Source: Hirundichthys speculiger (Eukaryota > Chordata > Actinopteri > Beloniformes > Exocoetidae). From it: a DNA stretch of 64,000 nucleotides. Below the pieces are notes generated by a model. That model saw only the letters and a list, made by a program, of their open reading frames with translations, was not told the DNA's origin and searched no databases. The stretch is taken from positions 236,001-300,000 of the forward strand of contig JAGFBZ010000938.1 in NCBI GenBank assembly GCA_018398805.1, read 5' to 3'. Shown here piece by piece: positions 39,001 through 51,400 of the stretch. The translations under genes were made by a program, and so were the position numbers. Each line of letters begins with the position of its first letter. The first letter of the stretch is position 1.

Positions 39001-39592
39001 GAAAAAAGGGAAGCACATAAGGACAGTCACTAGAAATATAACAGGCTTTTCTGCCAAGTGAGTTCATGCCATGCAGCCTCTCTGGGTGGGGATAAGGTTG
39101 TGGAAATGCCTGGCAAGCTTACCGGACTTCTCCTCTATAAAAATGACAGCAGAAAAGTAACGAGAAAAGACAAAAGCAGGAGGACTTAAACAGATGTTAA
39201 ACCACATCCAACTAGACGCTGCCAGTGTTTTATACCTGTCAGACCTCAGATTAGCAGCGCTCACCAGAGAGGGAGAGAGAGCCAGGCCTCCCACCGAGGC
39301 TTTCAGCTCGTCCATAGATGGAGGGACACACCTGGCACTCTCCGACACCAGAGGCTTGATCTTGATTTTGAACTTTTTCTTGCTGTCTTCGTCATCCTCT
39401 GAGTCACTGGAGGAGGAGAAGTTCCTCTCTTTGGAAGCTGGTGAGCATTTGTCAAGGTCATAGTGGAAGAATCGTCATGTTGTTGGAGAACGTTTCAGTA
39501 TTTAAAGCTGGAACAGTGGTGGAGCTAAAGAGTCTCTCTGCTGCATCCAGATAAATTACCCCTGCGCTGCCTCACCTGTATATCTACCTCTA

Positions 39593-39637
<45 letters not shown>

Positions 39638-42419
39638 GAATCATTCTGCTCAGAGAAATTCTCCATAGTGCCAGAATCTGTGAATCCAGTTCAAACATAC
39701 TATCTACTGATACCTGCAGGAGCAACATCGAAAAATATCGCTGAACCGAGCTTTAGTGGTCAGTGGGAACTGTGGCTCAGTAACAACTAGACACCAATCA
39801 AAATGCAGTAACATAAGTTAGACCACCCTTGTTTTCTTCAGTTTCTTGTTCATTTTAATACCTGGTACAACTAAAGGTACATTTGTTTGGACAAACATAA
39901 CGATAACCACAAAGATTGCTCATAAGAGTTTTATTTAAGAGCTGATATCTTACCATTTTCCATGGTTTTCTTGATTATAACCTAAATCACTTAAGTTTTT
40001 ACATCAATAGCTATGGCGTTGTACTGCCAAAAACACTGCTTTTATGCATTCAGTGTTTTCTTTTCTGTCTGTTTTAGTCACATGATGACGTTTAGTGGTA
40101 CCAGGTATTAAAATGAACAAGAAAGTGAAGAAAAAATGGTGGTCTAATTATTTTTTCCATGACTGTAAATGCAGATGATGTATTACTTTACTTGCAAACC
40201 CCACAAACCTCTTTATCTGAAACCGTGGCTCTTTTTAAACAGAATTTCCACAATTTATAGTTACTCAATTAAGTGGTCAAAACCGAATCTGCCTGCAGCT
40301 TTGTGAAAAGTGCTTGAATCCAACAGCCGTACCTCCATCCTTCCCCCACTCCTCAAACATCATAAGATATCTGGGTGTTGACCTTTTTCTCGAGCCTGTG
40401 GACTTTAAACTTTCAACTGCTTGTCAAAACAATAAGCGATTACACAAATAGATGGATGAATTTATCAATATCTCTAAATATTTCTTAGATAACGTGGTAA
40501 TTCTCATAAATAGATCCAACCATCACACTAATACCTTCCCTGGCTGGACACAGAACAACAGCAGTGTAATGAAGTGGACATCTCAGCGCAGCATTTCTTT
40601 GTACCTCCATAAAATGCCATAACTGTTACAGAAACCCAGTCCGAGCTACGGCTCTGACATCTTGGTGGAAAGCTCCCAAAACCACACAATCAAACCTCCA
40701 AACTGACAAAAGAAATAAGTAAATTCCTTTCATCCTATGAATTTCTGTCTAGGAGTTGATAAGCTTCTTAACAATGACCAGATAATAGAGATTCCTATAA
40801 CAAAATGGAAAAAAGATCATCCTTAATGTTCTATAACAGTCTAAAATTCGACAAAAATATTATTAAACCTAATCTTCAACTTATATAGTACCAGACTACC
40901 CACACACACAGATCACATTTTAAAAAATGCATTGATTGGGATTATCAGACTCAGACCATCTATCCTTAATCACTTTAATTTGGGATCACGAGAGCGCAGC
41001 TACACTCTCAGAAAAGAAAGTACAGAATTGTACCTTTAGAGGTACAATGGCTTGTCACTGGGGCAGTACCCTCAGAAGGTACAGTTTTGTACCCTTTTGT
41101 ACCTTTTGTACCCACTTGAGTACATATATCTACCTTTTGGACCATCAAAAAGGTACATATAGGTACCTTAAGGTCCAATAATTAACCCTAGGGGGTACAT
41201 TTGTGTAGATTGTACCTCAGGGGACAAAAAAGGACTCGTACTGTATCCCTATTTCTGAGAGTGTAGCAGTCACTGTTTCCTGATCAGGAGGAAACTTCTC
41301 CTTTGTGGAGTGCTGGTGCCGGTCCAGGGGCCAGCGGGTTCCCTACACGGGCCCCGGTACCACTAATGTGGTCGAGTTCTGCTGGCTCATGTCCTCCCTG
41401 GATTCTGGTCCACTGTCTGCTGGCTTCAGGACGTGATGGGCTCGTGATGGTCATGCAGGGCTCATGTGGAGGCTAACTGGGCTCGTTGGTTCCTTTGGAT
41501 TTCCTTTGGATTTGTCTGTCCTTTAGCGTTTCACTCTCATTGATTTTAGTCCTCTCTGACTCAACCAGGGTTTCAGGTGTTAATAAAATATGTTAGCTTA
41601 GGCTGTCAGACGTTAACTCTCACTCACACACAGGAAAACTAACATCTGCTACAATATCAGATCTGACTTTAGAAAAAAGGTTTTGCCAAATTACTGCACT
41701 AACAATTATATATGCAAACTGCTGTTAATAAAAGAAAGCCAGAACCACGTTTCCTTTTTTTCTATCTATCTGGCCCACGACTCCTTTCTTTTTCTTTTTC
41801 ACTTCTGCAGGGACACACACATGTAGGCACTATTGATTTGGGCCGATTTAATGCTTAAGCAATGAGTCACTCAGCCAAACAGGTCAATAGATTTTGCAGG
41901 CAATGAGTCCCAAGACTGCAGCTTCCCGCTCCTCAGTGAAAGGATATCATCATCTTCGTTGCCAGGCCGGAGGCTGAAGCCTTCCTCATCTACGTCAGGA
42001 GAGGCCTGAAAAATGGAAAAAACAAAAACAAAACAAAAAACACTTGCAGTCATTTCTAACTCTGCAGGACTGCATGTAAATGTAGATTTGATTTCACAGA
42101 TGTCCTGAGCAGGACGTTCACATTCCTGGCTGAAGCGCCAGCTGTATCAAGCACAAGCAGCTTTCACTCTAGTCACACCTAAACTCAGTAATTATAAGCA
42201 TCACACAAGAGAATCAAAGTGACTACTTCATATCAGATATCTAGATATCATATCTAGAGAGACTCAGAAGCAAACAAACAAAAGAAGGGAAGCACAGCAA
42301 AACATAAGCTTTGGATACTCACGTATCTGTCCCAGTCAATCTCCCCATAGAAACCGTTGGGGGCCCCGTTGGCCTTTTTCTGGTAAGAAAAACAAACAAA
42401 CAATCAAACAAAGAAAAAG

Positions 42420-42450
<31 letters not shown>

Positions 42451-45400
42451 TCACTATCATTAGTAAAGTTAATTGAAAGGTGACAGAATCTATTAATAAT
42501 CTCGCAATCTGACACAATTTCCTGTGGTTTCAGTAAAATGTCTGTGACATGTTTCTGTCAAAATACCACAAAGATACAGTCCAAAGCTCCCTTTTTAATC
42601 ATGTCTTTACAGCTTTGCGTATGGCACCTGGTTTTAGGGGGGCTGTGCTTTATTTGACAGCCGTGTTGTCACGTTACACCTTTGTGGTTTGTGGTGCAGC
42701 AGGTGCAAAATGGTGCATATTTGTGTGGAGATAAAGATGGGAAAGCTGAATTATTCTACTCTAATATTAGTTCACTTAATGAGAAATTTTGACCAGTGCT
42801 GCAATATAAATGATAATATCTTAAAAGCTGTACTCAGTATCCAGCACATGACCAATCTATGATTAACTATCAGTCTACATCTTATTATGCCTCTTTACTG
42901 TAGTTCTCTCTGTTAAACTGCAGATTACTGGGAGAAAATAGAGGAATCAGACATCAGGAACAACTTTACTGACTAAAATGTACGTACATTTCCTTTCTTT
43001 CCACTTCCACTACCGTCTTTGTCAGGTGAGCTCCTATTAAAAATGTGAAGCAGAAGGAAAAAGTAAACATATAATACTAGCAGAAATAATATTCATCAAC
43101 ACATCTGTGATCCTAAAACTGGAGCCAGGCCTTGTTCAAGCAAATTCAGTACAAAACATTATATTCTCTTTGAATACCCCTGATATGCAGGGTTTAAATT
43201 CTAAAAGAATGTCATTTTGAAATATCTTTCTATATAATATGACAAAAGACTATCTTTTTTCACCTCAAATATGGAATATTTGACAAAACTTCAGACAGTG
43301 TCACAAGAGTACTTTGGTTTCATTCACGTTCTCGTCTAATCCAATTGCCGAGTGGTTTTAAGTCGCTGCACAGATGTCGTGTAAGTGTCGGGACGAACTC
43401 ACGTGTCTGTGTCCTTGTCTTTCCTTCGTAAGCCCAGGGCTTTCCTGGTTCGGTTTTTCAGTCCTGGATGCAGAAAATGAGACAAAACAGCATGAAGAAT
43501 TAATTCCCATCGTTAGAGCCTGATATAAAGTCAACAGCCGTGTTATTAAAATTCACATAAAAGTGAATAACACAAGAGTGGCAGTGTTGTAACCTGTGAG
43601 GGAACATTTTATTACCAAATACGCAGGTAATGCAGATACTCCAACATCCTTATTTAAACGAATGTATTGATTTGGAGGAGACTCCGAGCCATCTGGTGAA
43701 AGCCTCTGCATAAAATTAAGTGCTGCTGATGTAATCATCCTGAGTGTCCCATCCTTTACTTTAAAAACGGGAAGGAAACACGAGCTGAGGTTAATCAATG
43801 TGTTCCAATTCATTAGAAAGATTTGAGGGGGAGCAGGGAGACATGCTACAGCATCCCGTTGTTCAACCGGTTTGCTAAAAGGAGAACTAGACTGTGTCAA
43901 AAACCTAAACTGCTCGTGTAAATAATAATAAGTGGGATTTCAGCAAACAGCCTTTGAGTTAATTTTTAGTGTTCCTTGGTGTCACTGAAACTAAAAGTAA
44001 CTTAAAAGATTTGAGGCCAAAAAACAACTCACTCATCAATTAATCAACGAATAAGTAAGTGACAGAAAATTAATATACTCTCATGTTGTAGTTTTCTGTT
44101 ATGGAAATTCTTCTTGCACTTGTTTACATCTCATAAACATGTTACATATTTGTCACTAGTTGGCTGGATTTGCCTGAAACGATGAGTACCTGGGACACAC
44201 CTGGCCATTCTTGACAAATAAGCTGATGAGTCAGAGCTAAATGAAAGACTAAAGGGGGACCTCAAAAACAACATTTCAGACCAAAGTTGCTGCATTAATC
44301 AGCCTTTGAAAAAACATAGGCTGCGGCTACATGAAGTTTTTTAATTCGGAATTAATAATTAGGAATTAAATAATTCCGAATTAAACTATTTTCCTTCGAG
44401 TTTACATGGAAATAGTAATTCCGAATTGAGGTTTACATGGAAAACACATTTGTTCGGCTTTATCCAATTCCGCTTTAGGTCTGGGGGTTGGGAAGGGTTC
44501 TGATTGGATGGGGGGGCGGACGTCTTTACGTCTACCGGAAGAAAACAAACTTAGCAACAACTCAGTTAGCAATAACATTCCACTTATTTTTGACCTGGGT
44601 GGTGTCTCTATCTGTGAAACCTCCTTCATTTAACCTGGCCGCTACAACTTTGAAAAGCTCACAATTTTTATGTTTCCTGCCATCTTTTCTTTTAATTATT
44701 TCCAGTTCCTCCAAGCTATTTATTAAATAAATTGTCTCTGCTCTTGACCACCGTTTACTGCGTGCCGCCATCTTGAAACTTTGTTTTGAAAACAAGCCCA
44801 GCGCGGAATAAAAGCGTCATCGCGACAGACGCGCAAGATAGCTAGCATGCGCAGAAAGACGGGAATTAATTTAAAGTGGAATGAGTGTAACCATGACCAC
44901 GGAATTATTTAATTCAGAATTAAAATGGGAATAAACCAGCCACTTACTTCGGAATAAAGTTTAATTCGGAATTGACATTTTCATATGGAATTAAGTGTTT
45001 ACATGGTAACTTTTATTCGGCTTTAACTTTAATTCTGAATTAAAGAGGAATTAAACTTCCCATGTAAACACACGGATAGACTTGTTCACAATTTTCCTGA
45101 TGTGCTGACATGTTTAGGTCTGGGGCGGCCGTGGTGCAGTGGGTGGAGTAGGCTGGACGTTCAGTCCCGAAGCTGAAACGTTCTGGTTGGCCCTGAAAAT
45201 GAAATGTAGCTTAGCTCAAACACAACAGAAACACTGTAGTATGAGTCATGCACCTTAACTCCTCTTCCTCTTCTGTGAGGTGTGCCTCTTTTGAAATCTG
45301 TATCGCAGCTTTGTGGTCACCCAGTTGCACGATACAGTAAATTCAGCATTATGGGAGGCATTATGGGAGGCTGGTTGGAGATAAATATGAGGAGCCTTCC

Positions 45401-48400
45401 ATCTTGTTGATTATGATTTATTAGGCATATAAAGTTATTCTGAGTGATCGACAGATCTTAACCTACCTCCATATAATCAGAGCCTACCGATGGAGGCCAG
45501 GGAGGAGGTGAGATTTGACGAGAGGCAGCAAGCTTGGAGGAGAAGGCAGAATATATGTGGTAGATAGCATATTTCTCCTCATAAACACCCGCAGACGTGA
45601 AAAATTCCAAATATTGTTCTTACATCATTTACACAGACTACTATGAGCGACTGTGGCTGGTCTGTGAGGGTCTGAGGAAGAAGTTTAGCTTAGTTTTGCC
45701 AAATTAAAAGCAGCAGTCATTTCATGTACACTTTAAAAAATTACCAGCATTTCACAATAATTAAGAGTATTATTTTACAGTAACTTGTTGTAATTAAGTT
45801 TCCCTGTAATATCCCAATGAATACCTGTAAAAACTACAGTATCCTTGGATTTTACAGCATTTAACTCTTATTTTACAGTAAAATCCTGCAATCTAAAACC
45901 TGCTGTTATATCATCGCAACAAGGTCTGTAATATCACAGCAACACAGTAAAAAATGCAAGGATTTCACAGCATTAAACAGTATTATTACAGTGAAATATT
46001 GTGCTGAAATACGCCCTGGGAAGTCACATGACATAACCGACATGTCCCTCTTCTCTTCCGGGCTGAATGGAGAAGGTGAGCAGCATGCATGTTTGCAGCA
46101 CTTACACCCATGTTATTTTAACGATATGATAATAATATTTACTTTCAGATGAACATTTATCACATGACAAAGTTTATATTTTGTTAGCAAGTGCCCAAAT
46201 TTGTTGAAAGTTCTCTTACAGCATTTGCTAATAGTAGTAAGGTTAGTAATGACGAGAGTTTCGGTATAATTTTTCATGTCACTATCACCGTTTAGACAAA
46301 TCTAGTGTTTGTAAAGTTTATAAAACCAATGATAGGACAAAAATTACTAGTTATGTGTGCACATTTTTGTAATTAGTCAAGGTTATCATAGATTAGCCGG
46401 GCTAACAGTTAGCTGTTTAACTTTAATGACTTAGTGATTCAAACGGTCCATTAAAAATATTTTTCCAGCGGATATCTTAGTTACAACGTGATTGAGCTAA
46501 CTGGAGTAAGTAAGTCTCATGTCGTGCTCGACAACGGGAGGATTTTTACAGGTGACGTCTTAATGTTTTGCTTTGCTTTGATGGACGTCACTCTCTTCTG
46601 CAACAAGTAAAACCGAGAGTGGAGTACAAAATTAGGAATAATACTCTTGGTCAACGCCGCAGAGAAAGAAGACCGCGCACGGGAATGGCAGGAGAGGCCA
46701 GACTGGCAAGAGGTCCTGTTGACCAATATGGGCCGCAGGTTTCCAGCAGGACCTGTCGTCATGTGGAGCTCAGACGGCTGTGCAGTTCAAGCAAAAAGAG
46801 GCTTCAAAAGCTCCCTGTAGGAAATTAACAGTTATGTACATACAGTCTCTGGGTTAGCTTCTGCTAGATTTACTCATAGTTCTGCTGGAGGTTGTGTGTT
46901 GTTGGAATTTTTGAGTTGCTTGTGGTTTCAAACCTCCAACTGTGGGCTCTCCAACACAGAAAAGAAAAATTATGAAAAGGTAAATGAGCATATTACAGGC
47001 CTTTTGAGTAAAAATCCTGTAGTTTCAGCTTTTTACCTCCTGGGACATGCTAGAGTTTATCTGATAAATGTTGTGGTTAATTATTTGCATCTTTTTTTGG
47101 ACTAAAGCCCTTGCTAAAGTGGTCATGATTGCTGATGACAATCATTGGTTGTTGCAGTCCTGAATGTGAACTATTTGCAGAGTAATACCACACAGGTATG
47201 TAAAGAATTGAAATTCACTTCAGTCTACAGTCACGTTCGTAAAGCTGAACTTCCCAGCAGCGCTTTGAGCTAACATTTATGTAAATGTTCATTCACATGT
47301 TACTGTTAGCATATATGTATGTCATCAGTATTATTATTATTATCAACCTTTATTTAACCAGGGAGAAAACAACTCTTGAGATTTAAAATCTATTTGTCAA
47401 CGGTTCTCTGGCCTAGCTAAGAGCAACAGTTGTTACAAACTACAGACAATAGCAATACAATGTTCACAGAAACTCAACAGAACATAAACAAACTCATTCA
47501 ACATTAGGATCTAAAATTACCATTTATTTTAGACGTTTGTTACCGTCGCCATGCTAACATGTTCAGTTGGCATGAAGCACAGCACACAAGTAATTACACA
47601 TTTAATGGTCTTCATTTCTTATTAACCCTGGCTACGATGTCAGACTGCAAGCTTAGCAAAAGATGAAAAATAAATGCAAGGTAAAAACAGATACAGACCT
47701 CTCTTTAGTCTGAGAGTGATCTAACATTGAAAACAACTCACCTGTCTACCTTGCATGTTGTATCCCACAATGAAATATGATTTACACAGCAATCAGGGTC
47801 ACACCAACGATGAAATGATAGCAGACAGTGAAACTTCTGCTTTCCAAAACCAGAAACTGGTAACGAAAGCTGTAGTATACAACTCATTTCATTGCTTATG
47901 TACATACTACATACTAAGCAGTATGTAGTACGTACTATGTACTGTGTGGAAAGTTTACTGCGCAGTATGGAGATTCAAAAGCAACCACTAATGACGGCTT
48001 TCCTTAAATGAAAATAAAGATAGCCAGACCAGGCCTGGGTAGAATGCATTTCTAATCTGCATATTCTTATATACTGCTACTAGAACACACGCTTTTTATG
48101 AAAATACAGATTAAGACACAAGTAAATATCTGCTTTGGCTGGGAGGCAGATTACACCCACAGAGACAGAGACAACGAAGCAAATGACCATTTATACTTGC
48201 ACCTATGGACAATATTTGAATGCTCAACTAATCTTACATCCGTGAAAATTATGTCCAAAAAAGTAGTTTCAGTCCAAAATTACTTCTTTGTATGACAGTG
48301 TTTAAAATGGCAAATGTGCAGTGTTTACTCTCCGAGCAGTAAAATTAGTAAAACAGCCACTCATGATGGATAGAAGGTTAGATGATTATTTTGTGGTGTA

Positions 48401-51400
48401 CATAAGCTGCTGAGGCCCTTTTATCAGTATATTCTACTCATATGTCCAAAAGCTCATTTAGTCTTTTTCTTCCAGCAGATTACTGTTGAATGTTATGATA
48501 CTGAGAGAACATTAATAAATCATGACTATATTCAGTTACTGCTTTGATAAATAATCTTGTAACTGAAATCTTAAAAACTATATCACATAAATGTGAAGGT
48601 TAGCGCTCGGTGCATCACTTGGACGAAAGCGTCCCATCACCAACGGATCCGTATCAGAACCCAGCTGGACTCCTCCTCGTTCCTGCATCACGGCTCTTCC
48701 TCAGTGAGACGTTTCTGCACCACGAACCTTCCTCCCGGTTTTAATCTGCGTGTTTCCTGTGTGACATGCAGCTAAAGGCTGAGCTCTGATCTGTAACGTG
48801 ATACATACTGAATGAGCCCAAGTGTCTTGTCAGGTTGGCTAACTGCACAGTGGTGCAGAACAACTCTGCATTCCAGCAGCACTGTTGTTTTTGTAACCCA
48901 GTTACAAAGTTAGCCTGAGGAGAGCTGTATGAGACAGAGGGATCATAGTAATTAATGATATCAGCTGTAAATGCAGTTAGGTTAGGGTCTTCTTTATGTC
49001 AGTTACATGCAAAATTACACATATTTTTTAAAATACCTTTACTCTGACTATCTCACACCACTGATTACACATGGTATACTTTGCATGCTTTACTTTTCCA
49101 AGCCTTTGTTTTGTTGCCTTAATGTGGTCAGTGATTCAATTTTGCAAATATAGGTCTCCAAAGAGTAGCATAATACTGAAGAATTGCATCTCTAGAATTT
49201 TAACCAAAGTACAAAATTAAGTGCAATCTAACTGAGATGAGATCACTTTTTTCTATAAAGCCTTTTTAATTGCTCAAATCTGTTTGGGGAAATTTGTTTA
49301 TCTGAGATATAAGGTACAGTTTTCAATCTGCAACTGTTTAAATCCAACTCATATGACAAAATTCTCTAGCTAATGTTAACACTTTAATATCTCTTTATAT
49401 TCTACTTTACTGTATATTTTTTTTGAAAATGTTATATTATATATTGTTGAAATACACTCTGTTTATACTGTATCACTCTGTGTATATTGTATCTCATATT
49501 ATCATTATTATCACTATTATCATATTATATACATATTATATACATAATTACATACCTATATTATATTATACAATTACAATCATATTATCATATTATATGC
49601 ATACTGAGTATCTATACTATACTATATCACATTATATATACACTTACATTACCTATACTTATATTATCATTATTATTATTATATTACACACTGTGACCTA
49701 CTGTACACTTACCGCATATGTTTGAAATTTTTTTCATTGCATATCATGTCGGAATTCTCTACTGTGTAGACTGTATTTTTATCTTATTTTTTTACCAGTA
49801 TTCCCTTGGTGAGTCATAAGCGGTACTTTCTCCCAGCAAGCCATTTCATTGCATCCTTGACCCTGTGTTAACTATGCATATGACAAATAAAGGCTTGAAT
49901 CTTGAATCTTGAAAAGAAACAAAGAAAAAAAAAAAGAAAAGCTACCTTTGAACACAACCAAACCACAAACTGTTATCTCTTCAACCTCACACTTAACTTC
50001 TATGAACTTGTAGATGCACTGGTAGACGTTAAACCTTTTAATGAGATCTAACTATCAAGAATTACTTTCAGTCTTTCACTTGCAGTTGGTAGTTTTCACC
50101 AGCAGATGTAGCAGCTGAAGGCTAATGAAATGTGGACCTTTAACTGTTCAGTAAAGTGTATTAGAAAAGCACTGGATTTTGCACTTCAACAGCAGAATCA
50201 ACCCTTCAAACAGCTCATAGGTCTCTCTTTTTTGCTGTCAGTTGTGTATAACTGTGCACTAATGTTTTGCACAACCACCTTTGAGCACAGCAAAGCTGCC
50301 TAATAATCATCACCATGCAAGGTTTCCTGGATATAGAAAGATAAACTAGTTCTGTTGTGATAAATGCTTAGAACAGGTAGGTTGTCTGTTGCAGTTCCGT
50401 GACTGACCACAAGGTGCTGGCACCAAAACAGAGCAGATTTCCTTTGACCTCCATGTTAAAATGGCTGTTTGCAACGGATCAAACATACTTACAGACTGGT
50501 ACAAAAAAGCTATTTTGGTCTCTACAGTTAGATTTGACATCCATGACAACTGTTTGAGGATGATTTTTTTTTGTACCGCATCATGAAAAAATGATCTAAG
50601 GCAGGAAAATTCATGGTGGTTGACCAATCAAATGGTCAGACGCTATTTGTTTGGCATCATTTTAGCTACTTAGTGCTTAGCATTGTATTGACTTCTGAGC
50701 TGTGAACAAAAATCTAACAAAACAGCCATATTTTGAAGAGAATATGTTTTGTTGTGCTTGTGTGTTGTGTTAATTGTACTAACAGATTGCTGTGACTGGC
50801 TGTGGTTGGTCTGGAAGGGCTAGAAGCAGTTGACTTAGCTTAGCGGCTGTGCTAACCGAGCGTCAGCTACACGCAGCAGTCATTTCTGATGTCGCCACTG
50901 AAGCAAGATTTGAAACAGGAGGTCCTCCTCCTCCTCTAAAAGAGCCGGGCGCCATAGCGGGTCATTTCAGGACCCTTCCAGGTGGAAGTATATTGGGACC
51001 TGCAGTCAATCATCCCTCTTTCCTGGTGGTAATGCTTGTATGTTGGGGTAGATGGCTGGTGATTGGTGGGTCCCAGTAGAGCTCTGCTTGTCCTTGTTTA
51101 GGCTCTGGTAGCTCTTGTTTCAGTAGCGACACTTGAAATGAGGATGTTTCAACAGAATTGATCAAAATGAATATAAAGTAATCATCATCCCAGGTAAGCT
51201 AAGATAAGCTAAGATAAGCTAAGCCAGCCAAGGGAAAATGGATAACTGTGACTGAACTAAGGTGGGCGTGTTCCAGCCAGCTTCTCAGCACCGGCCCACT
51301 TTTTTGCAACACACTATGAGGGAAAAGAGGCTTGAAAATCACTCTGTCAAACCTGTGGGTGATGTCATGGAGGGTTTGCCCAGTATAAATATACAATCTA

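Noticed and set aside
45122..45185. tRNA gene
   Set aside because: Only an A-box-like half is present, no cloverleaf; better explained as a SINE fragment.
46568..46828. 86-codon Arg-rich ORF as a gene
   Set aside because: No recognised domain or splice context; surrounding text with repeated tttacag motifs looks repetitive. Left unassigned.
48593..48775. 60-codon ORF in the first sgip1 intron as an alternative exon
   Set aside because: No acceptor or donor of useful phase and no similarity recognised.
49423..49725. 100-codon Ile/Tyr-rich ORF resembling a membrane protein
   Set aside because: Low-complexity AT-rich sequence, no splice or domain support.
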